A stretch of DNA of 64,000 nt from Oceanimonas aquatica (GTDB taxonomy: Bacteria; Pseudomonadota; Gammaproteobacteria; Enterobacterales; Aeromonadaceae): NCBI RefSeq assembly GCF_030732065.1, contig NZ_JAVBHX010000003.1, forward strand, positions 1 through 64,000. Direction: 5' to 3'. Made by a program: the position numbers and the translations under genes. The notes under the pieces were generated by a model. It saw only the letters and a list, made by a program, of their open reading frames with translations, had not been told where the DNA came from and searched no databases. Shown here piece after piece: positions 18,161 through 27,463 of the stretch (positions are counted from its first letter, which is position 1; every line of letters begins with the position of its first letter).

Positions 18161-19732
18161 TCAGATCCTCCAGTCCCGTGCGTTGATATGATGTTTTTTC
18201 AGTCGGTAGTTCATGGCGCCTCTGGTCAGCCCCAGCTCCTGGGCGGCCAGCTTCTGGTTACCGTGAAACTGGTGCAGTACTCGCTCCAGCACCTGGCATT
18301 CCAGATAGTTGAGACGCTCGTCGAGCTTGCCGGTACCCAGATCCTGGTGCGGACCCGGATCTTCGCTTGGCGGCGTATCAAACAGCTCGGCGGGCAGGTG
18401 CCCGGGCTGCAGCTCGGCCTCGTGTCCATGCAGCAACAGGGTGCGTTCAACAATGTTTTTCAGTTCGCGAATATTGCCGGGAAAGTCATGGTTGCCGAGC
18501 CGCTCCAGCAGGGCCGGGGTGAACGACGGCATGCGCAGGTGGTTGTGGCGGGCGAACTCGGTGGCAAACTGGTGTGCCAGCGGGCCAATGTCGTCCTTGC
18601 GCTCTCTGAGCGGTGGCAGGGCAATGGGAAACTGGGCCAGGCGGTAATACAGATCCCGGCGAAAGCGACCCTGCTCCACCATGTCCGGCAGGTTCTGGTG
18701 GGTGGCGGCCACAATGCGTACATCCACGTCAAAGGAGCGGGTATCTCCGAGCGGGCGTACGGTTTTTTCCTGCAATACCCGCAGCAGCTTGGCCTGCAAC
18801 GACAGCGGCATGTCGCCGATTTCGTCGAGGAACAGGGTGCCGCCCTGAGCGGCGCGGATCAGGCCGTGATGATCCCGCTCGGCGCCGGTAAAGGCGCCGC
18901 GCTTGTAACCAAACAGTTCGCTCTCCAGCAATTGCTCGGGAATGCTGGCGCAGTTTTGTACCAGAAAGGCTTGTGAACGCCGCGGGCCGTGATGATGAAT
19001 GGCCTGGGCCACCAGCTCCTTGCCGGTGCCGGTTTCCCCGGTGATCAGCACACAGCTCTGGTTATGCAGGGTTTTGCTGATCAGCCGGCGCAGTTGCTTC
19101 ACCGCCTTGCTGTGGCCGGTTAGGCCATAGTTGTGGTTCAGGGGAGCCGGTCGGCCAACGGACACGGACGGCGGGTGCTGGACCTTTTCGGCCAGCCGCT
19201 GGTGCAGGTGATATTGTTGCCAGAAGCTGGCGCAGAGTGCCTCAAGGAGCTCTGTATGACGCTGGCGACTGCGGCCATGGCGGCCGATGAGCAGCACTAC
19301 GCCCTGAGTGTGACCCTTGGTATCGCGCACGGGCAGGGCGGTGAGCATGGAATCGGCGTTCAGGCAGTCTGGAGCGGCCTGTAAAAAATCGAGCCGGAAA
19401 TGGCCTCCCGACAACGGGTGATCAAGGTGCAGCGGCGTTTGCTGCAACAAACTGGTGCTGAGCAGGCTGTCATGGTGATAATCCGCCTGCTCCTGGTAGT
19501 CGGTATTGGCCCGAACGCCACTGGCATCGGCCAGCATATGACGGACCAGCAGGCTGTGGCCCTGATCCAGCAGGTAAATGTCGACCCGATCGCAGTCGGT
19601 CAGCTGCTGCACGCCGCCGGCCCACAGCCGCAATACCGACATTGCCGAATCGGTTGCGCACAGGCGGTGAAGCAGCGACAGCGCGGCTTCGGCGCTCACT
19701 CGGGCCTGATCTGTACTGGCGACCGGTATCAT
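18161..19732 (-). CDS. vasH: VasH-like sigma-54-dependent activator
   Basis: 523 residues from the ATG at 19732. I preferred this start to one 27 nt earlier because it gives an ATGA overlap with tssH and sits just after GGAGGAGG. An N-terminal GAF-like sensor region (about 1-185) is followed by an AAA+ domain with Walker A GETGTGKE (about 232-239), the sigma-54 contact loop GAFTGA (about 295), a Walker B segment GTLFLDEIGDM, and a C-terminal Fis-type helix-turn-helix (KLAAQELGLTRGAMNYRLKKH). The likely target is the sigma-54 promoter at hcp. Confidence 0.95.
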   Translation of the reverse strand: MIPVASTDQARVSAEAALSLLHRLCATDSAMSVLRLWAGGVQQLTDCDRVDIYLLDQGHSLLVRHMLADASGVRANTDYQEQADYHHDSLLSTSLLQQTPLHLDHPLSGGHFRLDFLQAAPDCLNADSMLTALPVRDTKGHTQGVVLLIGRHGRSRQRHTELLEALCASFWQQYHLHQRLAEKVQHPPSVSVGRPAPLNHNYGLTGHSKAVKQLRRLISKTLHNQSCVLITGETGTGKELVAQAIHHHGPRRSQAFLVQNCASIPEQLLESELFGYKRGAFTGAERDHHGLIRAAQGGTLFLDEIGDMPLSLQAKLLRVLQEKTVRPLGDTRSFDVDVRIVAATHQNLPDMVEQGRFRRDLYYRLAQFPIALPPLRERKDDIGPLAHQFATEFARHNHLRMPSFTPALLERLGNHDFPGNIRELKNIVERTLLLHGHEAELQPGHLPAELFDTPPSEDPGPHQDLGTGKLDERLNYLECQVLERVLHQFHGNQKLAAQELGLTRGAMNYRLKKHHINARDWRI

Positions 19733-22308
19733 GCCTCCTCCTGACGCCCGGAATAACACTGAACGCCATCCTGTTCGTGCCAGGTCAGGGTGAGCCTGGA
19801 AACCGGCTCGCCGGCAGACTGGGCCGCCAGCAGGGTGTCGGACACCAGCGGCATCAGCAGCTCCCGCAGCAGGTGGTCGATATTGCGGGCGCCGCTGTCG
19901 CTGTGGCTGCAGCGCTGGCTGATGGCATCCACCAGGGCCTGGTCGTAGTCCAGTTCAATGCGTCGGTTGTTGAGGCGCTGGCCCAGGCGATCCAGCTTGA
20001 TGCGCACCAGCTCGCTCATGGTGTTGTCATCAATGGGGAAGTAGGGCACCACCGTCATGCGGGCCAGCAGGGCCGGTTTGAAATGGCGGCTCAGGGTGGG
20101 GCGAATGGCTTCAAGCAGCTCGGCCGGACTGGGGCGCGGTTGCTGGCGGCACCGCTGCTCAATGATGTCGGAGCCCAGGTTTGAGGTGAGCAGCAGGGTG
20201 CAGTGGCGAAAGTCCACCGCGCGGCCTTCACCGTCGTTGGCGGTGCCCTTGTCAAAGATCTGATAAAACAGATTGAGCACGTCCTTGTCGGCCTTTTCCA
20301 CTTCGTCGAGCAGCACTACCGAATAGGGGCGCTGGCGCACTGCTTCGGTAAGCATGCCGCCCTCGCCATAGCCCACGTAGCCGGGGGGCGAGCCAATCAG
20401 CCGGGATACCGTGTGTTTCTCCTGAAATTCCGACATGTTGATGGTGGTCAGAAAGCGGTCGCCGCCATACAGCAGATCGGCCATGGCCAGGGCGGTTTCG
20501 GTTTTGCCCACGCCGCTCGGCCCCACCAGCAAAAACACGCCGTCGGGAGCGTCGGGGCTGGTAATGCCGGTGGCGCTGGCACGTACCGAGCGATCCAGGG
20601 CGGCAATGGCGTGTTGCTGGCCGCGAATGCGTTGCTGCATGCGTTCACCAAATTCCAGCACCTGTGCCGAGCGCTGTTCAACCAGATTGCCGACGGGGAT
20701 GCCGGTCCAGGCGGAGATCACGTCGGCCACCAACCGGCTGCTCACTTCGTAATGCACCAGGCACTGCGCCTGCTGCAGCGCCTCCAGCTCCAGCTGCAGG
20801 CGTTCGAGTTTGGCGGTGTCGGTGTCCTGCTCCGGCTCACCGGCCTGCTGCCGGCGCAGCTCCAGCAACTGCTCGGCCAACGCCTTTTGTTGCTGCCACA
20901 GCTGCTCGGTGGTGTGTGCCCGGCCGGCCAGTTCGGTGAGTTGTTGCTGCAGCCCGGCCAGCTCGGTTTCGTCCTGAGCCAGGCCGGCATCGTGATCCCG
21001 CATTCGGGCACTGAGCTCCCGTTGCAGCTCGGCCTGGCGATAGTGCAGATCCTCCAGTGCGGCGGGGCGGCTGTTCAGGCTGATGCGCACCCGGGCGCAG
21101 GCGGTGTCGAGCACGTCCACGGCCTTGTCGGGCAGCTGGCGGCCACTGATGTAGCGGGCCGACAACTCGGCAGCGGCCACCACGGCGTCATCTCGCAGAT
21201 ACACCCCATGGGTTTGCTGATAGCCGGGAGCCAGGCCGCGCAGAATGCTCACCGCCTGGTCCGGGGTGGGCTCCAGCAGTTGCACTGGCTGAAAGCGACG
21301 GGCCAGGGCGGGATCTTTCTCAAAGTACTTTTTGTATTCCGACCAGGTGGTGGCGGCAATGGTTCTGAGCTCGCCCCGGGCCAGCGCCGGTTTGAGCAGG
21401 TTGGCGGCATCGCTGCCACCGGCCTGGGCACCGGCGCCGATCAGGGTATGGGCTTCATCAATAAACAAAATCACCGGTGTGGATGCCGTTTTTACGCCCT
21501 CGATGACCGCCTGCAGCCGGCGCTCGAATTCGCCCTTGACGCTGGCGCCGGCCTGCAGCAGGCCCATGTCGAGAGAGAGGATCTCCACGCCCGCCAATAC
21601 CGGCGGCACCTCGTCGTTGGCTATCTTGAGCGCCAGTCCTTCGACCACGGCGGTTTTGCCGACACCGGCATCGCCCACCACAATGGGATTGTTTTTGCGT
21701 CGGCGGGCCAGAATGTCGATCATCTGGCGAATTTCGCCTTCGCGGCCCAGCACCGGATCGATACCGCCGTCACGGGCCAGTTGCGTGAAGTTACTGGTGA
21801 ACTGCTGCAGGGCGCCATCACCGGCCGGAGCACGCACTTCCTCCTGGGTATCCAGCAGGCCGTCAAGCAGCCGGCGCAACTGGTCTTTGGGCATGTCGGC
21901 CAGCACCGCGTAGCAGGGGCGGTGGGCATGATCCCCGGGGTTGTTGAGCAGGGCCAGCAGCAGGCAGCCTTCCAGCACCTGCTCAAGGCGCAACTCCAGG
22001 GTGCTCAGCAAAAAGGCTTCCTGCAGCCATTGCACCAGATCGGCCGAAAACACCGGGCTGTGCTCGCCGGGGGCGGGCCGGCCATCGGCACCGTGCAGGG
22101 CTTTCAGCAGGGCGTCACGGCTGAGGCCGAACTGCCGCAGGGCGGCGTTCAGAAAACTCTGTTCATTCTCGGCCAGGCACAGCAGCAGATCCTCAATGAG
22201 GATCTCGCGTCCGCCACGGGCCACGCAACGTTCGGCGGCCTGTTCCAGCGCCTGGCGTGCAGGCCGGTCAAGGGCACGCACCAGTTGGTGCAAATCGGCG
22301 TTAATCAT
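19729..22308 (-). CDS. clpV: TssH/ClpV AAA+ ATPase
   Basis: 859 residues, the usual ClpV length. ClpV hexamers disassemble the contracted TssB/TssC sheath. Seen: an N domain (1-160) that would bind the TssC N-terminal helix, first Walker A GDAGVGKT (212-219), FIDEAHTLIGAGA, a coiled middle region (about 400-510), and a second AAA domain with GPSGVGKTETA and LLDEVEKAD. It overlaps vasH by 4 nt and follows tssG by 4 nt. Confidence 0.97.
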   Translation of the reverse strand: MINADLHQLVRALDRPARQALEQAAERCVARGGREILIEDLLLCLAENEQSFLNAALRQFGLSRDALLKALHGADGRPAPGEHSPVFSADLVQWLQEAFLLSTLELRLEQVLEGCLLLALLNNPGDHAHRPCYAVLADMPKDQLRRLLDGLLDTQEEVRAPAGDGALQQFTSNFTQLARDGGIDPVLGREGEIRQMIDILARRRKNNPIVVGDAGVGKTAVVEGLALKIANDEVPPVLAGVEILSLDMGLLQAGASVKGEFERRLQAVIEGVKTASTPVILFIDEAHTLIGAGAQAGGSDAANLLKPALARGELRTIAATTWSEYKKYFEKDPALARRFQPVQLLEPTPDQAVSILRGLAPGYQQTHGVYLRDDAVVAAAELSARYISGRQLPDKAVDVLDTACARVRISLNSRPAALEDLHYRQAELQRELSARMRDHDAGLAQDETELAGLQQQLTELAGRAHTTEQLWQQQKALAEQLLELRRQQAGEPEQDTDTAKLERLQLELEALQQAQCLVHYEVSSRLVADVISAWTGIPVGNLVEQRSAQVLEFGERMQQRIRGQQHAIAALDRSVRASATGITSPDAPDGVFLLVGPSGVGKTETALAMADLLYGGDRFLTTINMSEFQEKHTVSRLIGSPPGYVGYGEGGMLTEAVRQRPYSVVLLDEVEKADKDVLNLFYQIFDKGTANDGEGRAVDFRHCTLLLTSNLGSDIIEQRCRQQPRPSPAELLEAIRPTLSRHFKPALLARMTVVPYFPIDDNTMSELVRIKLDRLGQRLNNRRIELDYDQALVDAISQRCSHSDSGARNIDHLLRELLMPLVSDTLLAAQSAGEPVSRLTLTWHEQDGVQCYSGRQEEA

Positions 22309-22312
22309 GAAA

Positions 22313-23326
22313 TCAGCTCCCGGAAATAATAATGGTGCCGTCGGCTCGTTCGCTGCCCAGCCAGGTGGTCCAGCCGAGCCGGCATTCGTTGTTTTCGGCC
22401 AGGGCGAGTGCTCTCTTCTCGTTGGGTTTGAGCCCCAGCTTGATGTCGTAATCGAGCGGGTCGCGCAGGGTAAAGCGCACCAGCTCGTTCAGTACCTGGT
22501 AATGACTGCCGATGGGTAGCAGATCGTAAAACTGCTGCCAGTCGAGATGACGAATATGAATACGGAACTTGCTGCTGCGATCCCGCACTTCGGTGCCAAT
22601 CACACAATCCTGGCCCAGGTGGCTGTTGGCCTGCCCCAGCCGGTTCTGCTGGTGTGGCGCTATGGGTACCTGGCGGGTGACACAGGGCTCCAGCTCAATG
22701 TCCTGATGCTTCAGGTAATGGCGCAGCACCGACTCGATCAGCGCCGCCGAGTGGGAGCGCTGGCTCAGCAGGCCCAGGTAAGACAGCAGCCGTTGCCACT
22801 GCAGCCGGTTGTCGAGCCCGGTCATCTCGTTGCCCAGACCAATGAGCGCGAACATGCGGCGCGAAAAGGTGTCCCGGGCGCCCTGGCGAAAGCTCGCCGG
22901 GTAGCGGTATTTTTGATACAGGCTGTACAGCAGCCGGTGCAGCCGGCTGTTGAACAGCTGCAGAAAGTCCCGCGCCGCATCCTGGCTGCTGTCGTCCTGA
23001 GCCAGCGGCTCGGTATAAAAGGCGGGCAGGGGCGAGCCGGCGCCCACCAGGCCCATGGGGTTCAATACCAGACGGGCGCGCCAGCGCCCCTGATGCTGAT
23101 AAAACCGGGCCGACTCCACATCGGCGCCGGCAAAGCCGAACGAGGTGTTGGCCTGAAACTCGATCAGGTTAAAAGCCTGTTCTTCGTTCAGATCCGGATT
23201 GCGCGCCATCAGCCAGCGGCAACTCAGCTCCAGCGCCTTGAACAGGCTGTAACGTCTTACGGAGCCGGTAAAGGGGCCTGGTGCCCCCGTTACAGGATGG
23301 GCTGTTGTCCCATTCTTGGCGTCCAT
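22313..23326 (-). CDS. tssG: TssG baseplate protein
   Basis: 337 residues. The TssG pattern is visible in SLFKALELSCRW, RFRANTSFGFAGADVE-like wording (QANTSFGFAGADVE), NPMGLVGAGSPLPAFYTE and RRMFALIGLG. It forms the baseplate wedge with TssE, TssF and TssK. The first ATG lies 37 nt inside tssF. A GGAG stretch precedes it, and no closer Met is available until residue 39, so I kept it. Confidence 0.95.
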   Translation of the reverse strand: MDAKNGTTAHPVTGAPGPFTGSVRRYSLFKALELSCRWLMARNPDLNEEQAFNLIEFQANTSFGFAGADVESARFYQHQGRWRARLVLNPMGLVGAGSPLPAFYTEPLAQDDSSQDAARDFLQLFNSRLHRLLYSLYQKYRYPASFRQGARDTFSRRMFALIGLGNEMTGLDNRLQWQRLLSYLGLLSQRSHSAALIESVLRHYLKHQDIELEPCVTRQVPIAPHQQNRLGQANSHLGQDCVIGTEVRDRSSKFRIHIRHLDWQQFYDLLPIGSHYQVLNELVRFTLRDPLDYDIKLGLKPNEKRALALAENNECRLGWTTWLGSERADGTIIISGS

Positions 23327-25044
23327 GTAAAACGGGCTCCGTCTGTGGTGTTGATCGAAAGTTCATGAAAGGCGTTGATGCTGGCGTAAAGCGCAAAAAA
23401 CTCGTTCAGCACGGCGCCGAACAAATACAGTTCGCCGGGGCCGGAAAAATGCTCGGAAGCCAGGGTCAGCCGGGTGTGAATGCCCCTGACCGGCAGCCCC
23501 TGCCACAGCCGGTCGGTGCGCTGGTGATCAATGGCCTTGATCCCGGCCAGCATGTGGCGGGTGCGGCGTGCCGCCGCCTCGTCGAAGGGGGCACAGAAGT
23601 CATAGGTTTCCAGCACCACCCGCAGGGCATCGAGGTTGGTGAGGGAAATATAGTTAAGCGACATATTGGAAATCAGCCGCCACAGGCTTTCGCGGTGCAT
23701 GGGCGGCGGATAACACTTGGTGGCCGGGCGAATGTTTTTAAAATGCGCAAAGCCGGGAGTGGTATCGGTTGATACGCAAATGTCACCGGTATTCAGCTCG
23801 CTGGGCAGATCCTGGTTACAGCACAACAGCTCGATGGAAATGGTCTCGGCATGAAGCTCAAGCCCGGGCTGATGAAAACTCAGCCAGGTTTCCAGCTTGC
23901 GCGAATCCAGCCCCGGCTTGCGGTGCACACCGTAATAGGGCGTGTTGGTGTAATCGCTGTGTTCAAACGATTCAAAGGGCGAATACTCACGGGCGTTGCG
24001 GCCGCCCGGTTGCCAGCCGTGCACGCGTTTAACGCTGACCACGCTGCTGTATTCGGGGGGCAGGGCCGCCGGCAGCAAGCGGTACTGGGTTTGACGGTGA
24101 TCCATGCGAATGGGCACGGCATCGTGCTCAAACAGGTTGATGGCCGGGGTACAGTACAGCCGGATCTGATCCCGGTGTGGGGTAAACCGTGCCAGTGGCA
24201 GCCGGCTCAGTGTCAGCCTGAGCTCCAGCCGGCGACAGGCCTGGTGCGCAGGGCTATTGTGCCGGGTGACATCCAGCCCGCCCACGTCCACGAACATCAG
24301 TTTTTCCGGAAAGCAGAAATATTCCTGCAGGTGCCGGTAGCCGCTGAAAGTGTTCAGCGAGTAGGGCAGCAATGCCTGATCGTCATCGAATCCCGCCGGG
24401 CTGATGCACTGTTTGCCCAGGGCATACTGGTGCAGCAGCTCGTTCTGTTCATCGAACAGACGCAGCTCGGCCTGCTCCAGGTATTCCAGCAGGCTCAGAT
24501 ACAGGGCCGACGACACCAGCCGGTCTCCCGCCAGGTGCAGGCGCAGGCTGTCGAGCTGCATGTCGGGCAGAGTGGCATGGGGCTCGAGCTGCAGGTGCAG
24601 GGTGAGCACGCCGCCGTCACCGGCGGGGGCAAATTCCAGCCGCTCGTGGCGCAAGGGGTACAGTCTGGTGTGGTAACAGGTACGAAAGCGACAGCTCACG
24701 CCTTGGCGGGGCTTGCTTTCCACCTCGGTATTTCGGGGCACCCGCTGGGCACTGACAATATCGGTCAGGGGTTCAAACTCCAGCATGGTGAACGCCGGTA
24801 TGGGCTGCAGGTAATTGGGCCAGAGCAGTTGCAGCAACGAATGGCTGAGCTCGGGCAGTTCGTCGTCCAGGCGCTGGCGCAGGCGGCCGGTCAGAAAGGC
24901 AAAGCCTTCCAGCAGCCGCTCCACATCGGGATCCCGGCCTTCGTGGCCCAGAAAGGGGGCCAGCGCCGGATTGCGCTCGGAAAACGCCTTGCCCTGCTCT
25001 CGCAGGGCCTGGAGTTCATCCTGAAAATACCGGTTCAGCGACAT
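23290..25044 (-). CDS. tssF: TssF baseplate protein
   Basis: 584 residues from the ATG at 25044 (MSLNRYFQDELQALREQGKAF), the family-typical N terminus, 1 nt after the tssE stop. A longer frame from 25089 would run into tssE and is not needed. Seen: NPALAPFLGHEGRDPDVERLLEGFAFL, LLQLLWPNYLQPIPAFTMLEF and a C-terminal YASINAFHEL. TssF pairs with TssG in the baseplate wedge. Confidence 0.96.
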   Translation of the reverse strand: MSLNRYFQDELQALREQGKAFSERNPALAPFLGHEGRDPDVERLLEGFAFLTGRLRQRLDDELPELSHSLLQLLWPNYLQPIPAFTMLEFEPLTDIVSAQRVPRNTEVESKPRQGVSCRFRTCYHTRLYPLRHERLEFAPAGDGGVLTLHLQLEPHATLPDMQLDSLRLHLAGDRLVSSALYLSLLEYLEQAELRLFDEQNELLHQYALGKQCISPAGFDDDQALLPYSLNTFSGYRHLQEYFCFPEKLMFVDVGGLDVTRHNSPAHQACRRLELRLTLSRLPLARFTPHRDQIRLYCTPAINLFEHDAVPIRMDHRQTQYRLLPAALPPEYSSVVSVKRVHGWQPGGRNAREYSPFESFEHSDYTNTPYYGVHRKPGLDSRKLETWLSFHQPGLELHAETISIELLCCNQDLPSELNTGDICVSTDTTPGFAHFKNIRPATKCYPPPMHRESLWRLISNMSLNYISLTNLDALRVVLETYDFCAPFDEAAARRTRHMLAGIKAIDHQRTDRLWQGLPVRGIHTRLTLASEHFSGPGELYLFGAVLNEFFALYASINAFHELSINTTDGARFTWTPRMGQQPIL

Positions 25045-25045
25045 C

Positions 25046-25450
25046 TTAATACACCTTGATTTTGCCGCCGCCGCTGAGATCGGCGTCAAAGGCGATGGGA
25101 AACCGGCTGCCGTCCACTTCCACGTCGCCGCTGATATGAAAGCGCATTTTCAGCGGCGAGGCGGGGTTGGACTCCGGTACCACCCTGGGTTGATGCAGCC
25201 TGGGCTCGTAACGCCTTATCACGGTTTCGATATGGTTACGAACGGTGATCATGGCGTCGTGCAGGCTCAGGTGCACCTGGTTGAGATCCGGCAGGCCGTA
25301 GTCAGGCAGGGTCATGACCGAGCCCGCCCGTGTGCCCAGCAGCTTGGCCAGGTGATTGGAAATGGACGCCGCCAGCGCGTCTTCCGCCGGCAGGTTTTCC
25401 CTGCCGGCGTGCTCGCCGGTCAAACGTTCAAACAGGCTGCCGGAACGCAT
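25046..25450 (-). CDS. tssE: TssE gp25-like baseplate protein
   Basis: 134 residues of the gp25/lysozyme-like family. It starts MRSGSLFERLTGE and includes LAKLLGTRAGSVMTLPDYGLPDLN and IRRYEPRLHQPRV; the segment with RYEPRL is the family hallmark. It nucleates sheath polymerisation on the baseplate. A ribosome site (AAGGAG) overlaps the tssC stop, 3 nt before the ATG region. Confidence 0.95.
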   Translation of the reverse strand: MRSGSLFERLTGEHAGRENLPAEDALAASISNHLAKLLGTRAGSVMTLPDYGLPDLNQVHLSLHDAMITVRNHIETVIRRYEPRLHQPRVVPESNPASPLKMRFHISGDVEVDGSRFPIAFDADLSGGGKIKVY

Positions 25451-25453
25451 TCC

Positions 25454-26929
25454 TTACTCCTTGTCCAGCTTGCCGACCAGCGACAGGGTGAAATCGGCGC
25501 CCATGTATTTGAAGTGAGGGCGAATGGACAGGTTGACCCGGTACCAGCCCGGCTCGCCGCTGACTTCTTCCACCTGCACCCGGGCGGCGCGCAGCGGGCG
25601 GCGGCCGCGTACTTCGGCGGGCGGGTTTTCCTGATCGGCCACGTACTGGCGAATCCAGGTGTTGAGCTCGGCTTCCAGATCGGAGCGCTCCTTCCAGCTG
25701 CCAATCTGCTCGCGCTGCAGCACCTTGATGTAGTGCGCCAGGCGGCTGACCACAAACAGGTAGGGCAGCTGAGTGCCCAGCTTGTAGTTCAGCTCGGCGG
25801 CCTTGCCTTCTTCCGAGATACCAAAGAACTTGGGTTTCTGGGTGGAGTTGGCAGAGAAGAAGGCGGCGTTGTCGGAGCCCTTGCGCATGGTGAGCGAGAT
25901 AAAGCCTTCTTCGGCCAGCTCGTATTCCTTGCGGTCCGACACCAGCACTTCGGTGGGGATCTTGGTTTCAATCTCGCCCATGCTCTCAAAGTGGTGCAGG
26001 GGCAGGTCTTCCACCGCGCCGCCGCTGCGCGGGCCGATAATATTGGGGCACCAGCGGAACTTGGCAAAGCTGTCGGTCAGGCGGCTGGCAAAGGCAAAGG
26101 CGGTGTTGCCCCACAGATAGTCCTCGTGAGAATTGGACACGTCTTCCTGATAGACGAAGGTTTTGACCGGGTTGGCTTCCGGATCGTAGGGCTGGCGCAG
26201 CAAAAAGCGGGGCAGGGTCAGACCCACGTAGCGGGCGTCTTCCTGCTCGCGAAAGCTCTGCCATTTGGTAAACAGGGGCCCTTCGAAGTGATCTTTCAGA
26301 TCCTTCATGTCGGGCAGGCCTTCAAAGTTTTCCAGGCCAAAGAACTGCGGGCCGGCGGCACCAATAAAGGGCGCATGAGACATGGCGGCGATGGCGGCCA
26401 CACTTTGCAGGGTTTTAATGTCCGGGGCCGAGGGGCCGAACTCGTAGTTGGCGATGATGGCGCCTACCGGCTCGCCACCGAACTGGCCGTATTCGGCGGT
26501 ATAAATGTGTTTGTACAGGCCGCTTTGGGTTATCTCGGGGGCGTCTTCAAAGTCTTCCAGCAGATCGTCTTTTGACGCGTTCAGCAGCTCGATTTTGATG
26601 TTTTCCCGAAAGTTGGTGCGATCCACCAGTAACTTGAGCCCGCGCCAGGCCGACTCCATTTTCTGAAACTGCTCATGGTGCAGAATGGCGTCTACCTGCT
26701 TGCTCAGACGGGCGTCGATTTCGGTGATCATGCGATCCACCAGCGCCTTTTTCACCGGCTCATTCTGATTGTGGGGCTTGAGCAGCTCCTCGATAAAGGC
26801 ACCCACGCCGCGCTTGGCAATGCCGTAGGCTTCGTCGTTGGGGTTAAGCCGGGTTTCAGCAATGATCTGCTCGAGAATGCCGGCGTCTTCCGCGGTTTGC
26901 TGGCTGTTCAGCTGGGCGGTCTCAGTCAT
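25454..26929 (-). CDS. tssC: TssC (VipB) sheath large subunit
   Basis: 491 residues, the standard length. Seen: DRMITEIDARLSKQVDAILHHEQFQKMESAWRGLKLLVDRTNF (a stretch diagnostic for TssC), FGGEPVGAIIANYEFG, MSHAPFIGAAGPQFFG, and a C-terminal FTLSLVGKLDKE. The N-terminal helix should present the ClpV recognition site. It lies 21 nt after tssB, with which it forms the contractile sheath. Confidence 0.98.
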   Translation of the reverse strand: MTETAQLNSQQTAEDAGILEQIIAETRLNPNDEAYGIAKRGVGAFIEELLKPHNQNEPVKKALVDRMITEIDARLSKQVDAILHHEQFQKMESAWRGLKLLVDRTNFRENIKIELLNASKDDLLEDFEDAPEITQSGLYKHIYTAEYGQFGGEPVGAIIANYEFGPSAPDIKTLQSVAAIAAMSHAPFIGAAGPQFFGLENFEGLPDMKDLKDHFEGPLFTKWQSFREQEDARYVGLTLPRFLLRQPYDPEANPVKTFVYQEDVSNSHEDYLWGNTAFAFASRLTDSFAKFRWCPNIIGPRSGGAVEDLPLHHFESMGEIETKIPTEVLVSDRKEYELAEEGFISLTMRKGSDNAAFFSANSTQKPKFFGISEEGKAAELNYKLGTQLPYLFVVSRLAHYIKVLQREQIGSWKERSDLEAELNTWIRQYVADQENPPAEVRGRRPLRAARVQVEEVSGEPGWYRVNLSIRPHFKYMGADFTLSLVGKLDKE

Positions 26930-26950
26930 GATTATCCCGTTCCTTGTTGG

Positions 26951-27445
26951 TTATTGGTGGTCGCCCAGGCCCAGTTCGGCCAGTACCTTTTCGCGGGCGT
27001 CGTTGTCCTGCAACACCGATTCAATGGCCTTGCGAAAGGCCGGCGCATTACCCAGCGGCCCCTTGAGCGCTACCAGGGCGTCGCGCAGCTCCATCAGGGC
27101 TTTCAGCTCGGGCACCTGCTCCACCACGCTGGCGGGATCAAAGTCCTTGAGTTCACTGAACGACAGATTCACCGGTAACTCGGCGTCGGGATCCGACTCA
27201 TCCAGGGTGTTGGCTACCGACATGCTCAGCGACAGCTCCTGCTTGGCCAGCACTTCGTTGAAGTTGTTCTTGTCGATGCTGACCGGGCTGCGTTCTTCAA
27301 TCTGGCGGTCGTCTTCCTGCTGGGTGAAATCGCCCAGCACCATCAGTTTGAGGGGCAGTTCCATTTCTTCCTGGGCGTCACCGGTTGCCGGTTTAAAGGT
27401 GACATTGACGCGCTCCTTGGGGGCGACGCTACCTTCTTTAGCCAT
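26951..27445 (-). CDS. tssB: TssB (VipA) sheath small subunit
   Basis: 164 residues. Seen: KERVNVTFKPATGDAQEEMELPLKLMVLGDFT and ERSPVSIDKNNFNEVLA, both family-typical, and LSFSELKDFDPASVVEQVPEL. It has a strong ribosome site, AAGGAG 8 nt before the ATG. It co-assembles with TssC. Confidence 0.98.
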   Translation of the reverse strand: MAKEGSVAPKERVNVTFKPATGDAQEEMELPLKLMVLGDFTQQEDDRQIEERSPVSIDKNNFNEVLAKQELSLSMSVANTLDESDPDAELPVNLSFSELKDFDPASVVEQVPELKALMELRDALVALKGPLGNAPAFRKAIESVLQDNDAREKVLAELGLGDHQ

Positions 27446-27463
27446 GAGGCTTCTCCTTCAGGG

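Noticed and set aside
19733..19759. Upstream ATG of vasH (9 extra residues)
   Set aside because: The internal ATG at 19732 has GGAGGAGG and the ATGA overlap with clpV used throughout this operon.
20203..22329. 708-codon frame antisense to clpV
   Set aside because: Same cause: G+C-rich wobble positions suppress stops on the opposite strand. The composition is biased and no domain is recognisable.
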